A DNA stretch of 64,000 nt from Calamus simplicifolius (taxonomy: Eukaryota; Streptophyta; Magnoliopsida; Arecales; Arecaceae), in assembly GCA_900491605.1 (NCBI GenBank), contig UESW01005032.1, positions 307,498 through 371,497 of the forward strand. Reading direction: 5' to 3'. The first letter of the stretch is position 1, and each line of letters begins with the position of its first letter. Below, in pieces: positions 43,998 through 55,591 of this stretch. A program made the translations under genes and the position numbers. Below the pieces are notes generated by a model. It saw only the letters and a list, made by a program, of their open reading frames with translations, was not told the DNA's origin and did no database searches.

Positions 43998-45427
43998 ATG
44001 TCGGGCCGAGATAAATCTTTCGCCGATAGACAGAGCGAGCAGGGACGTGGCCCTGCCGCATCAGATCACTTCATGAGCATTGGAGATGGAGAGTTCAGAT
44101 CTGCAGCCTTCGAGTCTCATAGCCGATCGGCACAGACATCTGAGAGTTCATCCCACATCGGCCGCACCGTACTTTGACTAGATGTTGATGGGCAGTAAGT
44201 ATATAATAATTATAAATATATGTTTATGTGTTACCGAGCATTTACTTATAAATATAGATTTTTTTGCAGCAACTTTATTGAGCAGCATTCTATATCGAGC
44301 TGGATCAGCTCCATATTCTAGATCCATGCTGATCCCTCTGGCTATGATTGACATCATGTATCTGCGGCCATGAGGGAGTTTTATTTTTTAGATTTTTAGG
44401 TAAATTTATTAAATACAATTTGTTATTGATTTAAAATAACTTAATCTTGATATATTCTTAAACTAACTATTTATTTAAACGCAGAAAAAGTTTACGTGAG
44501 ACTCAACCATCCATGATGCCGTTAGGGTAGCATGGAATGTTCTTGCGGCACGCCGATACTCCAACATGCTTCATCGTTGGAGGAGATTGGGTGATCGTCC
44601 TGTGCATGTACCGGAGGGTATTTGACATGACTGATAGCAGGTGTGGCAGTCTAAGGCCTGGCAAAGAAGGTCCGCATCAGCCACCACAAACCGTTGATCC
44701 AAGAAGGCCGGTCGTGGCACGAGTCTCTCCTGCCACACTGCGGGTCCATTTCCATTCAGGAGCACAGACGCCGTATGGTAAGAAAACATCAATAATTTAA
44801 TTACTAATTTAGTCATTTGCAAATACTTACATTTATATCATTTCTTCTGCTTTTGTAGTCTGAGCGAGAGGGCAGAGATCCTGGTGAGTTCAATTTATTC
44901 AGGGCGACACATACCAGGAAGGACAGTACCTGGGTCGATGCACGATCACAGAAGGTTGCGGTAAGAAATTTGACTTATGTTATAACTGTTTAATTTCTTA
45001 ACCTTTATTCAGGTTCGTATACTGATTCATTTATCGTTGATTCTATAATTCAAAGGCATGAGTCGAGGAGCTTCAGTCCCAGGCATCGCAGGTCGACTCC
45101 CCTGATGGGGGGCCACCCATTGAATTCTCAGCAGAGGAGAGTCGATGTGTTTTTGGAAGCTGTTGGTGCCCAGTCGCGAGACCGTAGGGTCTACGTCTAG
45201 GCGCTAAAGCTTCTAGATATTTTTTTGGCTCCACTTCGCACTATTCTGGCGATATTCCTCCTGATCGTTTAGACGATATTCGATGATCTATTACGGAGGA
45301 GGTTTGGCAGGAGCTTGCAGACATGAGAGAGCAGATGCGTCAGATGCAAGATTTGGTTCGCCAAATGTTGCAGGGTTCATTCCAGCCTCCGCAGCCTTCC
45401 CGTGATCGTGATAGTGCGGATTCTTGA
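43998..45427 (+). pseudogene. CACTA second gene (plant transposase, Transposase_24-like)
   Basis: The ATG at 43998 gives MSGRDKSFADRQSEQGRGPA. Several short exons follow with DSTIHDAVRVAWNVLAARRY, W-R-R-L-G-D-R-P, SEREGRDPGEFNLFRATHTR and EESRCVFLEAVGAQSRDRR. The C-terminal segment is a heptad-rich ELADMREQMRQMQDLVRQML ending RDRDSADS at 45427. This pattern is typical of the second ORF of plant CACTA elements. A TGA at about 44496 stands where Trp is usual, and another stop lies near 45200, so it looks broken. Confidence 0.75.
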
Positions 45428-45630
45428 TGTATTTTTTTTTCTGTTTTGTGTATCCAAATTTTTCATTATTAATAAAATGAAATGTTATGCATTATCAAAA
45501 ATTTTGTGATGAATATTTTGATCAATATTTTTGGATATTTAGCGATAATGTTTCAATTGAATGCAATGAAATTGCATTAAGAGTTTTAAATAATATTTTA
45601 TTTTTTTAAAAAAAAATTGTTGCAATTTTT
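45428..45630. other. CACTA 3' untranslated region
   Basis: AT-rich. It includes AATAAAATGAAATG (about 45470), a likely poly(A) signal for the second gene. Confidence 0.5.
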
Positions 45631-46203
45631 TTAAAAAATGAATTCATAAATTTGCGATGCATATTGCGTCGCTAAATTGAATAATATTTTATTTTTTAAA
45701 AAAAATTTCTCGTTGCAATTTTTTTAAAAAATAAATTTATAAATTTACGATGCATTTGCGATGCATATTGCATCGCTAAATTGCGACGCATCTCAATGAG
45801 TCGCAATATTGCGATGCCTTGAGATGCGTTGCAATATTGCGACTCATTGAAATGCGTCGCAATATTGTGATGCCTTGAGATGCGTTGCAATATTGCGATG
45901 CATTAAGATGCATCGCAATATTGCGATGCAATTTGTGTCGCAACCTTGCGACGCATTGCGTCGCTAAATTGTGATGCAATTTCGAGTTGCTAATGCATCG
46001 CTAAATTGCGACGATGTATTTTTCATCGCAAAATAGTGACGCATTTCATTGCGTCGCTAGGCGTTGCTATTTAGTGACGAAACTATAACGTATAGCAGTT
46101 TGCGATGAAATTTACAACGACGACCAAAATGCGTCGCTAAATCGATTTAGCGACGCATTAGTAACGCATTTTGGCATTGCTAAAATGAATTTTTCTTGTA
46201 GTG
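45631..46203. repeat. CACTA right subterminal repeats and TIR
   Basis: Dense TTGCGATGCAT / ATGCGTCGCAA motifs in both orientations, ending in the TIR. They mirror the left end, with TTGCGACGCA favoured over TAGCGACGCA. Confidence 0.88.
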
Positions 46204-46502
46204 TTGATAGCTTTCGGGCTCACGTCCTTGATCACTAACCATGACATATTCATTAGTGGAATCCTTTTTGAAAGATTTTCGTTCTCTAGTTGACCTTCTC
46301 AAAGTGGACAGAGTTGGAGTTTCTTGACTTGACGGCTCTCCCGCATTAACATTATTTATATCCTCATTACCAACCTCGTTGTCATGGACTTCATCATGAG
46401 GTTGCTGCAAATCTTCTATACTTTCACCATGCACTAGAGATGGAGGAATAGCTTTCAAGTCTACAAGATCATTGGTACTTGACTTATGTTGCACATCTTT
46501 GT
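46204..46502 (-). pseudogene. Copia-A pol segment on the far side of the CACTA insertion
   Basis: On minus it reads TLSTLRRSTRERKSFKKDST and NEYVMVSDQGREPESYQ, the linker between integrase and RT of a copia polyprotein. It joins in frame to Q-E-A-I-E-D-A at 34690-34715 once the transposon and one TTG are ignored. The upstream side stops where another CACTA-like end begins. Confidence 0.82.
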
Positions 46503-48030
46503 CACACGATAAAATATTTGATTTTAGCGATGCCAATTAGCGATGCCAAAAAATATCGTCGCTAAATAGTGATGTAACAGTGACGCAAAAAAAATTAGCG
46601 ATAAAAATGAATTAGCGATGCAAATATCGTCACTAAGTAGTCGTTAATTAGCAACACGAGAAATCCACGTTGGTAGTTAATGACGCGAATAAGTCATTGC
46701 TAATTAGCAATGCTCGTGATTGTCCCAGCGATGCGAATGGGCATCTCTAATTAGTGACGCACTACCCTGCGTCACTGATTAGCAATGCGCGTGCTGATTA
46801 GCGATCCGTAGTGGCTATTAGCGATCATGCTCTAGTTCGCCTAGGGCCGCGTGCTCAATCTAGGGCGCACAGCCCTCTTCTCCGCCACCCGGTCCCCCCT
46901 TCTCCCCCACCCGGTCCCCCCTGCTGCTCCCCCCCCCCCCTCCGTCCCCCGTCAACCCTTAGCCCGCCCGACACCCCGTCAGACCCCGGCTTCCCTCCTA
47001 GTCCCTAGCCACCCTGGCCCCACTCCTCACCCCGGATCCCTCTTCTCCCTCGGCTCCCCCCCGGCTCCCCTTCCAGGCCTTGGCCCTTGGCCCCTGGCCC
47101 CCGCCCTTGCCCCCTAGCCTCAGCCCCCGCCCTTGGCCTCCGGCTGGCCCCTATCTCCCATCGTCATGAGTGTCACCTTGGCCCCCGTTGGCCCCCAGCT
47201 GCCTCGGTGCCCCACCCCCCGCATCCCCGGCTCCCCTCCCCTAGCCTCCGACTCCTTGGTACCTTGGCCCCTTGGCCCCTCCCACTTCCTTGGCCCCCTA
47301 GCCGGCCTTTGGCCCTCGGCCCCAGCCCCCCATCTCGGCCGGTTTCGTCCCGACCCTTCATTTCGATCGATCTTTTTGTCATCGCTGGCCTTCCGATCGA
47401 TATTGTTGGTAAGAAATATTATGTGAATTCAAAATAATTTTATATGACATGCTACGAGATTTGCATTATTAGAGAAAGTCCATTTATTGATATTGATTCT
47501 TCAATGCTTGAGTGTGAATAAATCATTGTATTTCAGGTTCAGTTTGTGGTATACACATTTCAATTCATATGTGGAAATGTTATTTTGCACATTAGTGTCA
47601 TTTCATGGGTTAAATTTAGGTCATTTACAAAAGAATCAGTGATAAGATATTTGGATTTCTACTAATCGAAGTGGATAAAAAATGGCATGTCCACAAACTT
47701 CATTATTACAGGTATAAAGAAATGGGGCTATTTTAACTAACAAGAAGAAAATGTAGTTCTACGGTGCTTAGCATACCCTCAAGACTTGCAGGAAAGAGTT
47801 TCAGGAAAAAAAATTGAAGAAGGTTCTACAGGGTTCCATTTCAATAAAATTTAAGCATATTGCCATGAGCATTATCATTGGTTATCAGGCAATGCTAGCA
47901 TGTTGAGCTGTTATTGCGAGCATTTCTAAACATGCTCTTTCCGTCCTTGGCATAATAATCCACATATTTTGCATTTGCATTGTTTTGGGTGGGCTGATAT
48001 AATAGATAGATGTGATGTCAAAATATCAAA
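46503..48030 (+). mobile_element. Second CACTA fragment (left end and GC-rich block)
   Basis: It begins CACACGATAAAATATTTG then ATTTTAGCGATGCC, a diverged version of the CACTA left end. TAGCGATGC / GCGTCACT motifs follow to about 46825, then a C-rich block (46850-47400). The order (TIR, subterminal repeats, GC-rich block, AT-rich stretch) copies the left part of the full CACTA. No transposase exon is present. The right border, near 48030, is where NLR-flank homology begins and is approximate. Confidence 0.65.
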
Positions 48031-48117
48031 TATATCAAAACACCTGGAAACAACAATTATATGAGGGACAATAAATTAATTCAATGCAAAATTTCAAATC
48101 AAACAAAAGAACCATTT
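48031..48117 (-). pseudogene. NLR 3' flank fragment, copy B (outer part)
   Basis: It matches about 52097-52185 next to the NLR: ATATATCAAAAC.CCTGGAAA and AAACAAAAG.ACCATTTA. It is separated from the rest of copy B by the MITE. Confidence 0.68.
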
Positions 48118-48600
48118 AGGGACCTGTTTGGATTGAAGGGAATGGAGGGGATGAAAAAGAAATGAATAAAAAAATCATAAATTATTTTGTTTGGAGGAAG
48201 GTGAAAGAAAGAGGGAAAGAGAATGAGAGTAACTTGTTCCTCTTCTTTCTTCCTCAATGAGGGTAAATTTATTAACTCCCAAATCAAGGGGTAACATGAG
48301 GTAGGAGAAAACGTTTAAGTTATTTTTTAAATATCAAAATATCCCTTCATTTCTTACTCTTCATTCTTTCATTCCTATGGTTCATTTAATTTTGAAGGGA
48401 TACAATTGTCATGTCTCTCTTTCTCTTCTTTTTTCTTCCTTCTATCTAAACAAGATAATTGATATTAACTTTCTTTTCTCTTCCATCTTTTCCAAATAAG
48501 ATAAAAAGAACAATCCTTCCTTCCTCTTCCTTACCCTTCCATCCCTTTCCTTTTTTTACTCTTTCCTTCCTTTCCGTCCAAAGATCCAAACAAAGCCTAG
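48118..48600. mobile_element. MITE of about 480 bp with TGTTTGGAT termini
   Basis: The left end GGGACCTGTTTGGATTGAA and the right end GATCCAAACAAAGCCTA form an imperfect inverted repeat. The 52.2 kb locus lacks it at the matching place (ACCATTTA then AGAAGAAAGGCC), so it is a clean insertion into the NLR 3' flank. TAG or TTA may be the target duplication. It has no coding capacity. Confidence 0.75.
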
Positions 48601-48896
48601 GGGAAAAAGGCAAAATGCTAAGCACGTTAGTGCTCTATTCCTGAAAAAAAAGAAAGCAAGCAGTGGTACCTAGGGAAAAGAGAAGATTATCATATAATAA
48701 GCAACATACCAACCAATTTAAAGGTTCCAGAGAGATTAAAGATGGAAACAAATATGCAATGGAAGGAGAAATTACCTCGCCAAAGAAGAAGTGATGGCAG
48801 ATCCATGCTTTTAGTCTAATTCTTCTCATTCCCCAATGTTGGTTTCAAAGGTGGGAGGGGCCTTGGTATACTGAATATATAAGTGGTGTTGGAAAA
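48601..48896 (-). pseudogene. NLR 3'-end fragment, copy B
   Basis: Homologous to copy A (32307-32590) and to 52200-52440. It ends at the same base as copy A, ATATAAGTGG, before the LTR. Both fragments were therefore duplicated together with the copia insertion. Confidence 0.78.
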
Positions 48897-49439
48897 AATG
48901 GTTCCCCATAAGCCTAGATTAATGAAGAGAACAATAAGCAAAATCAAGAACACAAAAGATTTTTACATGGTTCCCTCAATTAACATACGTCCATGGGACC
49001 GATGTCCAATTTAACTAATTTTGTAGGTGTTTACAAAAGACACATGTATCTCACAAATTGACAAGGGATTCGTAGGCAAAAATGAAGCTTTTGACAAGTG
49101 AAGAAGCTGCACAAAAGCTCCAAAATAATAGAAATTAAAAGGTTGCTAGTCAAAAGAGAGTAGTTGTCATCAGCTCTTCAAGCAACTATAAATTTCAGCA
49201 CACTATTTCAATTCAGCCTTTTGAAATCCTAAAAAATTAGCTTCCAATGAAGCACCAACCAACTTCCAATGCACCAACTTTCCACAAGTTTGCCTTGAAA
49301 CAAGTAGTCAAAGAAACTTTGATTACCCAAGCAAACACTAAATAACCAAGTGTTTTTCCAACAAATTTGAAGACAACACATTTCACAACTTCCAAGCATA
49401 ATTAAATGCATAAGGAGGGTTGCCCAACAATTCTCCCCC
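48897..49439 (-). repeat. 3' LTR of Copia-B (543 bp)
   Basis: TGTTGGAAAA...GCCCAACA on plus, nearly identical to 32591-33140. The polypurine tract AAGGGGGAGAA on minus adjoins it at 49440-49451. Confidence 0.88.
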
Positions 49440-49446
49440 TTCCGAC

Positions 49447-50480
49447 TTATGATGAGAAATCAATTATTCCTGCCAAAGCTCTACACTTCTCATGCTTGTC
49501 TTTAGATAAGACTTTAGTCATCATGTCTGAACTATTATCATCAGTGTGAATCTTCTCAAGTTGCAATGCCTTTGAATTCAACACATCATGAATCCAATGG
49601 TATCTAATATCAGTATGTTTTGACCTTGAATGAAAAGTAGCATTCTTGCTCAAGCGAATGGTACTTTGACTATTACAAAAGAGAACATACTTCCCTTGCT
49701 TCAAACCTAATTCTTGTAAGAATTGTTTTAACCAAAGTATCTCCTTGCATGCTTCCGTAATGGTAATGAGTTCAGCCTCTGTAGTTGATAAAGCAACACA
49801 TTTTAGTAATTTAGATTGCCACGAAATAACTTCATTTTAGTAATTTAGATTGCCATGAAATAGCTCCCCCTGCAAAAGTCATCAAATAACCTAAAGTGGA
49901 CTTCCTAGAATCAATGTCACCCGCCATGTCAGCATCCGTGAACCCATCAAGTATTGGTTTGCCCTTTCCATGGCATAAACATACACTGGAAGTCCCTCTA
50001 AGATATCTTAGAATCCACTTAATCACTGCCCAATGTTTCTTTATTGGATTAGAAAGAAATCGATTGACAACTCCAACGGCATGTGCTATGTCTGACCTAG
50101 TACAAACCAGAATGTACATCAATGAACCAACAGTTGAAGAATAAGAAATTTTCATCATCTCTCTCTCGCATCTTCTTTATTAGAAGAACATTGCTTTGAG
50201 CTAAGCTTGAAGTGTGCAGCAAGTGGACATCCAACGGGCTTTGTACTGTCTATGATGAACCTTTCAAGTACCTTCTTGACATAATTTTCTTGAGATAACC
50301 AAATCAGCCTCTGTTTGCGATCATGAATAATTTTCATTCCAAGAATTTTTTTTGCAGGTCCCAAATCTTTAATGGCAAAAGACTTACCCAACTCCATCTT
50401 CAAGTGGTTAATCTTGGAGGAATCTTGACCCACAATTAACATGTCATCAACATAGGAATCTTGACCCACAATTCAAGTGG
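49447..50480 (-). pseudogene. Copia-B RNase H and RT fragment
   Basis: On minus: SYVDDMLIVGQDSSKINHLK (RT active site Y-V-D-D, near 50460), SFAIKDLGPAKKILGMKIIH, HWAVIKWILRYLRGTSSVCL, GFTDADMAGDIDSRKSTLGY and the RNase H end as in Copia-A. The copy stops near 50480 in a scrambled junction, so the rest of pol, gag and the 5' LTR are gone. It is the partner of 33158-34140. Confidence 0.87.
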
Positions 50481-52080
50481 TTAATCTTGGAGGAAATTAT
50501 AATGTCTCCATCCATCGTCCCACTTGGATGGAAAAGAATTGTTTAAAGAGTTATAACTAAAGTTCACTTACTGTTAATTAATTTGCACTCAAGTTTTTAA
50601 GATCATATAAGATTGCACTAATTTTTTTATATTATTATTGTTGTTGTTGTTGTTGTTATTATTATTATTATTATTGAAGCATTCAATTCATTGGAAAGGT
50701 AGATTGAAGACTCGTTGAAGAGGCTAGTCCAAAGCCTCTGAGAACCGATAACCATAGGGGAATGGGATCACTCAAGGCTAGTAGGCTTGTGCCCCAATGC
50801 TAGATTATTCACCCTGGTCAAAGAAAGGCGCCACTGGAACCTTACGGTCGTCCCCACACCTTTCGTTCTATGTTCCAACCTCTAAAGACGGCCGTGACCA
50901 TTTTTGCATAGGAACCAGGACTCCTACATCTTGATCTCATAACTCCCAAATCAAGGGCTCTAGGGATGAAGTACAGAGGTTAGACACCTTAGCTGCTCAT
51001 CGGCTAGTCGCTGGAGAGAGGTCAGGGCATCCGAAAATGTCTCAGGCTAGAGATATTAGTTTACTCAAAAACTCCCTTTGACTGTCTTTGAATCACGAAT
51101 ACATGAAAATTGCATGGATGATTTTTCTTGAGTGGGAGAACCCGAAATTGTTCGCCTTCTTTGTTACCCTCCTCTTACTCTCGCTTTGACTCCTTTTCTA
51201 CTTTTAATAAAGTTTCGATGCACAGCACCATTGCCCTCAAGAGAAGCCACTACAAGGCTTTTTTTTATTTCATGAATAAATATCTCATGATAGACCAATA
51301 TGCTTTTCATTATAAATTTTTTGTCTAAGGATATCAAAGGTACAATGTTTAGATCATTTTAATACGAGAATTCTAAAAGGCCAAGTAGAATAGGAGTCCT
51401 CTTTTGAGCAAGAATTTTCTACATGAATTCTAAATAATTAAGGTCATCATAACTATGCACAATGTCAGCTCATTTGCAAATCTTCTTCAAGATTTTGATT
51501 GTTTATCTAGTTCCACACGATCAGGGACAAGCATGTACGCAAAAGTTTATGTACTTATCCTTAAGCGTTTGCTTCTAAAATATTTTTGTATACCATCTAC
51601 GGCATCATGGCATCACTTCTCTATAATTTTCTGAAGCTAACATATGAGGTGTGATAAAAGCTGATAGCCTACCGAAAGATCAGATTCGTAAAATCAATAT
51701 TATGACACCTCATGTGTAAGTGTCAGGAATCCATGGAGAAGTGATGCCATTTTGTATGATATTTTGATTCCTATATGCCATGGAATTAAATTGGAATTCA
51801 AGTTGATCTAGAATTCCAGTAGGCCATGAATTAAAATAGCTCTCCTTGTTAGAATACCCATATCAACCTTACAGTAATTCAAGTTCTTACATTAATTCAA
51901 GTTGATCTAGTTTTTGGCTTCTCTATTTTCTCCAAAAAACAAAAGAAAAAATCAAGTTGGTCTTGAAGATTGAGGGGAAACAAGTATCAGCGATGGAGAG
52001 AGTTAGAGATATGACAATTTATTGAATATAAATTCTTCTGAGAGCTACACACAAGCAAATGATAATATCATTAAAAAAAA
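50481..52080. other. Unassigned intergenic sequence with a microsatellite
   Basis: It contains a TTG/TTA microsatellite (about 50632-50675). A block near 50690-51110 (GAGGCTAGTCCAAAGCCTCT and onward) looks repeat-derived but I cannot place it. A foldback lies at 51607-51750. I see no gene. Confidence 0.5.
51607..51750. repeat. Foldback of about 144 bp
   Basis: The outer arms ATGGCATCACTTCTC and GAGAAGTGATGCCAT are exact reverse complements. The inner arms ACATATGAGGTGTGATAA and TATTATGACACCTCATGTGT also pair. The stem is long and imperfect, compatible with a small MITE or a small-RNA hairpin precursor. Confidence 0.65.
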
Positions 52081-52389
52081 GGGAAGGGAAACAAAATTAA
52101 AAATATATCAAAACTCCTGGAAACAGAAATTACATGAGAGAGAATAAACTCAATACAAATTCAAACCAAACAAAAGCACCATTTAAGGAGAAGAAAGGCC
52201 AAATGCTGAGCATGTTGGTCCCGGGCAGTGGTATCTGGGGAAAGAGGAGATTATCATATAATAAGCAACATACCAACCAATTTAAAGGTGCTGGAGAGAT
52301 TAAAAATGGAAACAAATATGCAATGGAAGGAGAAATTACCTCGCTAAAGTAGAAGTGATGGCAGATCCACTCTTTTAGTCTGATTCTTC
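52081..52389 (-). other. 3' untranslated/flanking region of the NLR pseudogene
   Basis: It follows the NLR stop on minus. Diverged copies occur at 48030-48117 with 48601-48850, and at 32307-32540. No coding signal. Confidence 0.6.
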
Positions 52390-55300
52390 TCATTCCTCAA
52401 TGTGGGTTTCAAAGGTAGGAGGGGCCTTCGTATACCGAATATATGAGGGAGAGGTAGACCAAAAATTTCTGCGCTTGATCGCTATATAATTTTTGATCAT
52501 GACCTCAGGGATCCACTCAATAATGGGCCAATTGGGGCCATCCTTGAGAAAGGTCTTAAGGAGCGGTAAGCTGCATTTCAAGTGAAATTTTCTTAAATTC
52601 TGGAGAGAAGCTTGAGCATTTTGATGCTGCCCGAGTAGCCCCAATAACCACTCCGGGAGGCGTGGTGTCCGTCCATCATCAATAGTGGTAGACTCCTCTA
52701 AGATTTCTAGTGTCAAGCATTGCAACTTATCGAGATTCTCCACATGCTGCAACCTCGGGCAATCTCTTATATGCAAATATTTCAATGAGGGAAGGTTGGA
52801 TACCCTTTCCAACATTGGAGTTTTCGTAATTGAGAGCTCTTCTGTTAGAGAGGGGAGGTCGTTGATTTCTGTGAGCTTGTCGGCATATGCTATGTTCAAT
52901 TGTTGTAAACTGGTGGCGTGCCGCAGGTTTTCTGGAAGAGCTCTCAGCTTGGGACAAAAGACAAGACTCAAGGATCTGAGACAGGACAGCAACTTAGGGG
53001 CTTCTCTTCTTTCTTCGCTAACCCCCTCCGCAAAGGACCACTCTTCCCAGTTTCCATGTATGCAAACGTTAGCACTTGAAGCTTGGGAAATGCTGTCGGT
53101 GCCGATGATGCACGGGGGCCAAGAAATTCAGGTCCGATGGTTGTGATTGCATTTGCACCTTGAATGCTAAGGAATTTCAGCTGGCGCAATAAGCCCAGTG
53201 GTGGAAGTTGTGGGCATGATGTACAATGAAGAGCACTATTTCTGTCAGGTTAGGAAAAGAGGCATCCAATGAAGGTGACATCATCCATCCAGGAAATCCA
53301 GTACCATAAAAGTAAAATATCCGAAGCGTCTGTAGGGTGGAGGGCGGAGAGAGCCCTTCACATGTCTCGTTAATTCTCTGGATTTCTTCATCTTGAATAT
53401 ACCGGATAACTTCTATTTTACACCATAAAATCAATGTCCTCAAAAAGTGACAATTTGCAAGAGTCGAAGCTCCTTCTGCTTGTGCCATCTCCAACCTTTC
53501 TATCCACAAGAATCTCAGTTGGGGCAAAGATCGTAGCTCATCCAGATCGCACCCCTCCTCGTCTGGTGCACCTGTGTCATTATGGCCAACCACAAATCCT
53601 TGGAGATGGTTAAGATGTTTCAGTTTGCCTATTCCTTTGGGTACATGAGTCAGTGGAGTGTCTTCTAACCGAAGGCATCTTAGATTGCATAGTTTTGTAA
53701 TGGTCTTAGGAAGTTTATGCAATAATTGACAACCTGACAGGTTTAATATCTGCAGATTTACAAGGCACCCAATGGATTCTGGCAGCTCTCTAATTTTGTC
53801 CGATCAAGATCTAGATACCTGAGGTGTAATAGATTTCCTAGACAGCCTGGAACACTCTCAAGTCCTGTGTCATTTATGGTTATGCTTCGTAGAAAACGCA
53901 GATTCTCATTAAGTTCATTCTCAATCATCGTTATCCCAGGACTCCTTTCAAGCATTAGAGTTCTCAAACAGGTTTGCTGTTTTATCACATTTGGGAGTCT
54001 CTCCTTCATGTTTACCATCGACAAGCGACGAAGTTTAACCAAGGGATTTATGTTAGGTGATTGATCATTGCTACAGAAAGTACTCTCATCCCCTATCAAA
54101 AAGATAGCAAGGGAACGTAGCACATCATGCATTCTGCACAAACTGCCCTCATTCTCATATGCCACTTGTAAAAGATTCCTTCTAATTAACTCTGTATAGT
54201 ATTCCTCTGCTAAATCTTCCATAAGTGTATCTCCTTGTGCTCCTTTTACAAAACCTTCAGCCACCCAGTAACGTATAAGATCCATCTGATGCATTACAGA
54301 GTCCTCAGGATATAATGAGCAATAAAGAAAACACTGTTTTAGATCCGAAGGTAAATCTTGATAACTTAAAAATAGAGCACCTGAGAGTTCTTCTTGAAGT
54401 TGGTTCATTGACCATGCATCGCTTTTTAGAACCTTGTTCCATTCTAAGCTACTTCTCTCTTTAGATCTTAAAACTCCTGCGATAGTTTTGATTGCAAGAG
54501 GAAGACCATCACATTTTTTCACTATTTCAATCCCGATTTTGCTCAAATTATTGATCTCCTCCTCCTCCTCCGCATCATCATCTCCAAAGACTTTCTTGCA
54601 AAGTAAAGTCCACCCAGTGTTATTATCCATTCTACTAACATGGTGGATACCTGCTCTTATATTTATTGCCACGTTTCTGTTCCGAGTGGTGATGATAATC
54701 CTACCACTAGCTGTTGCACTTTCCAAAGGATATCTAAGCAAATCCTCCCATACATCCGAACTCCACATATCATCTAATATAATAAAGAATCTTTTCACAA
54801 GAATAGAGGAAAGTTTGGGTATGAGCTCCGCCTTAGTTTCAGCCTCCCCATAATTTCCACCAATGTTCCTAATCATCTCTTTGAGAAGCTTTATCTCTGA
54901 AAAGTCCTTAGAAACGCATACCCATGCACGAATAGGAAAGTTCTCTTTGATCCTTTGATTTGTATATGTTAGAAGCAAGAGTGGTCTTGCCAATTCCACC
55001 CATTCCATCAATCACCAAAACACGATATCTTTTATTATCTTCTTTAATTAACGACTCCACAATATTCTGAGTAGCCTCTTCAATTTGTGTCCCTACGATA
55101 TCAGACTTAACCTCATTAGGAAAAGTCTGACGATGATTTATTCTACTCTCATGAACATCTTGCATAGAGTGTTCCAGTTTAGGTAATATTGATTCATCTT
55201 CTGCAATCTGTTTTAGCCTGTTATTGAGTTTTCTAATTTTGCTACCAATTTCATGTCGGAACTTGATGCAGCTGAAGCAGGAAAATAAAGATGAAGGATG

Positions 55301-55591
55301 ACGTACCATGGACGGATGACCTTCCAATAATTTTCTGCCCTCGATCTCACAAAGATCAATGATATCGTCAGCATCATACATGACATCTTGAACTCCCTCA
55401 CCCAAATACGGATGTCTCCCTCTGAAAGTCCTTCCGCTCTGCCGATTCAAGACGGACACTTATTTCTCCATTCTCCTCTGAAGCCTTCTGAGCTCATCCT
55501 CCACGCCCAGCATCATGGACATCTCTCCCTCTAGAAATTCTGAAAGTTTGTTAACATATCTTCCCACAAAGGCATTTAGGACCATTGCCAT
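52390..55591 (-). pseudogene. CC-NBS-LRR (NLR) disease-resistance gene with several frameshifts
   Basis: NLRs are cytosolic immune receptors that detect pathogen effectors. The ATG at 55591 opens a coiled-coil N-terminus (FVGRYVNKLSEFLEGEM, then ELRRLQRRMEK) and the motif DVMYDADDIIDLCEIEG. The NB-ARC domain shows the P-loop GMGGIGKTTLA (near 55000), RAWVCVSKDFSE, kinase-2 RFFIILDDMWSSDVW, GRIIITTRNRNVA, KKCDGLPLAIKTIAGVL, CFLYCSLYPED and the MHD-type CRMHDVLRSLA. About ten leucine-rich repeats follow (e.g. LPKTITKLCNLRCLRLEDTP), with a stop at 52390. Roughly six single-base shifts (near 55460, 55395, 54965, 53795, 53200 and 52985) break the frame, yet residues on both sides remain conserved. 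It is therefore either a young pseudogene or a gene with assembly indels. No intron is needed to explain it. Confidence 0.9.

Larger units (their letters stand above)
34701..46203 (+). mobile_element. CACTA (En/Spm) DNA transposon, 11.5 kb, inserted in Copia-A pol
   Basis: It starts CACTACAAGAAATTCATG and ends TTTTTCTTGTAGTG, so the TIRs begin CACTACAAGAAA. The 3-bp target duplication TTG (34698-34700 and 46204-46206) is exact, as expected for CACTA elements. Long subterminal arrays of GCGACGCA-type motifs lie at both ends. It carries a TNP2-like transposase gene and a second transposase-related gene, both on plus. The coding frames carry stops and shifts, so it is probably non-autonomous now, although both termini look intact. 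Confidence 0.96.

Noticed and set aside
46811..47437. Proline-rich open frames in the C-rich block
   Set aside because: Low-complexity sequence inside a CACTA fragment, with no recognisable motif.
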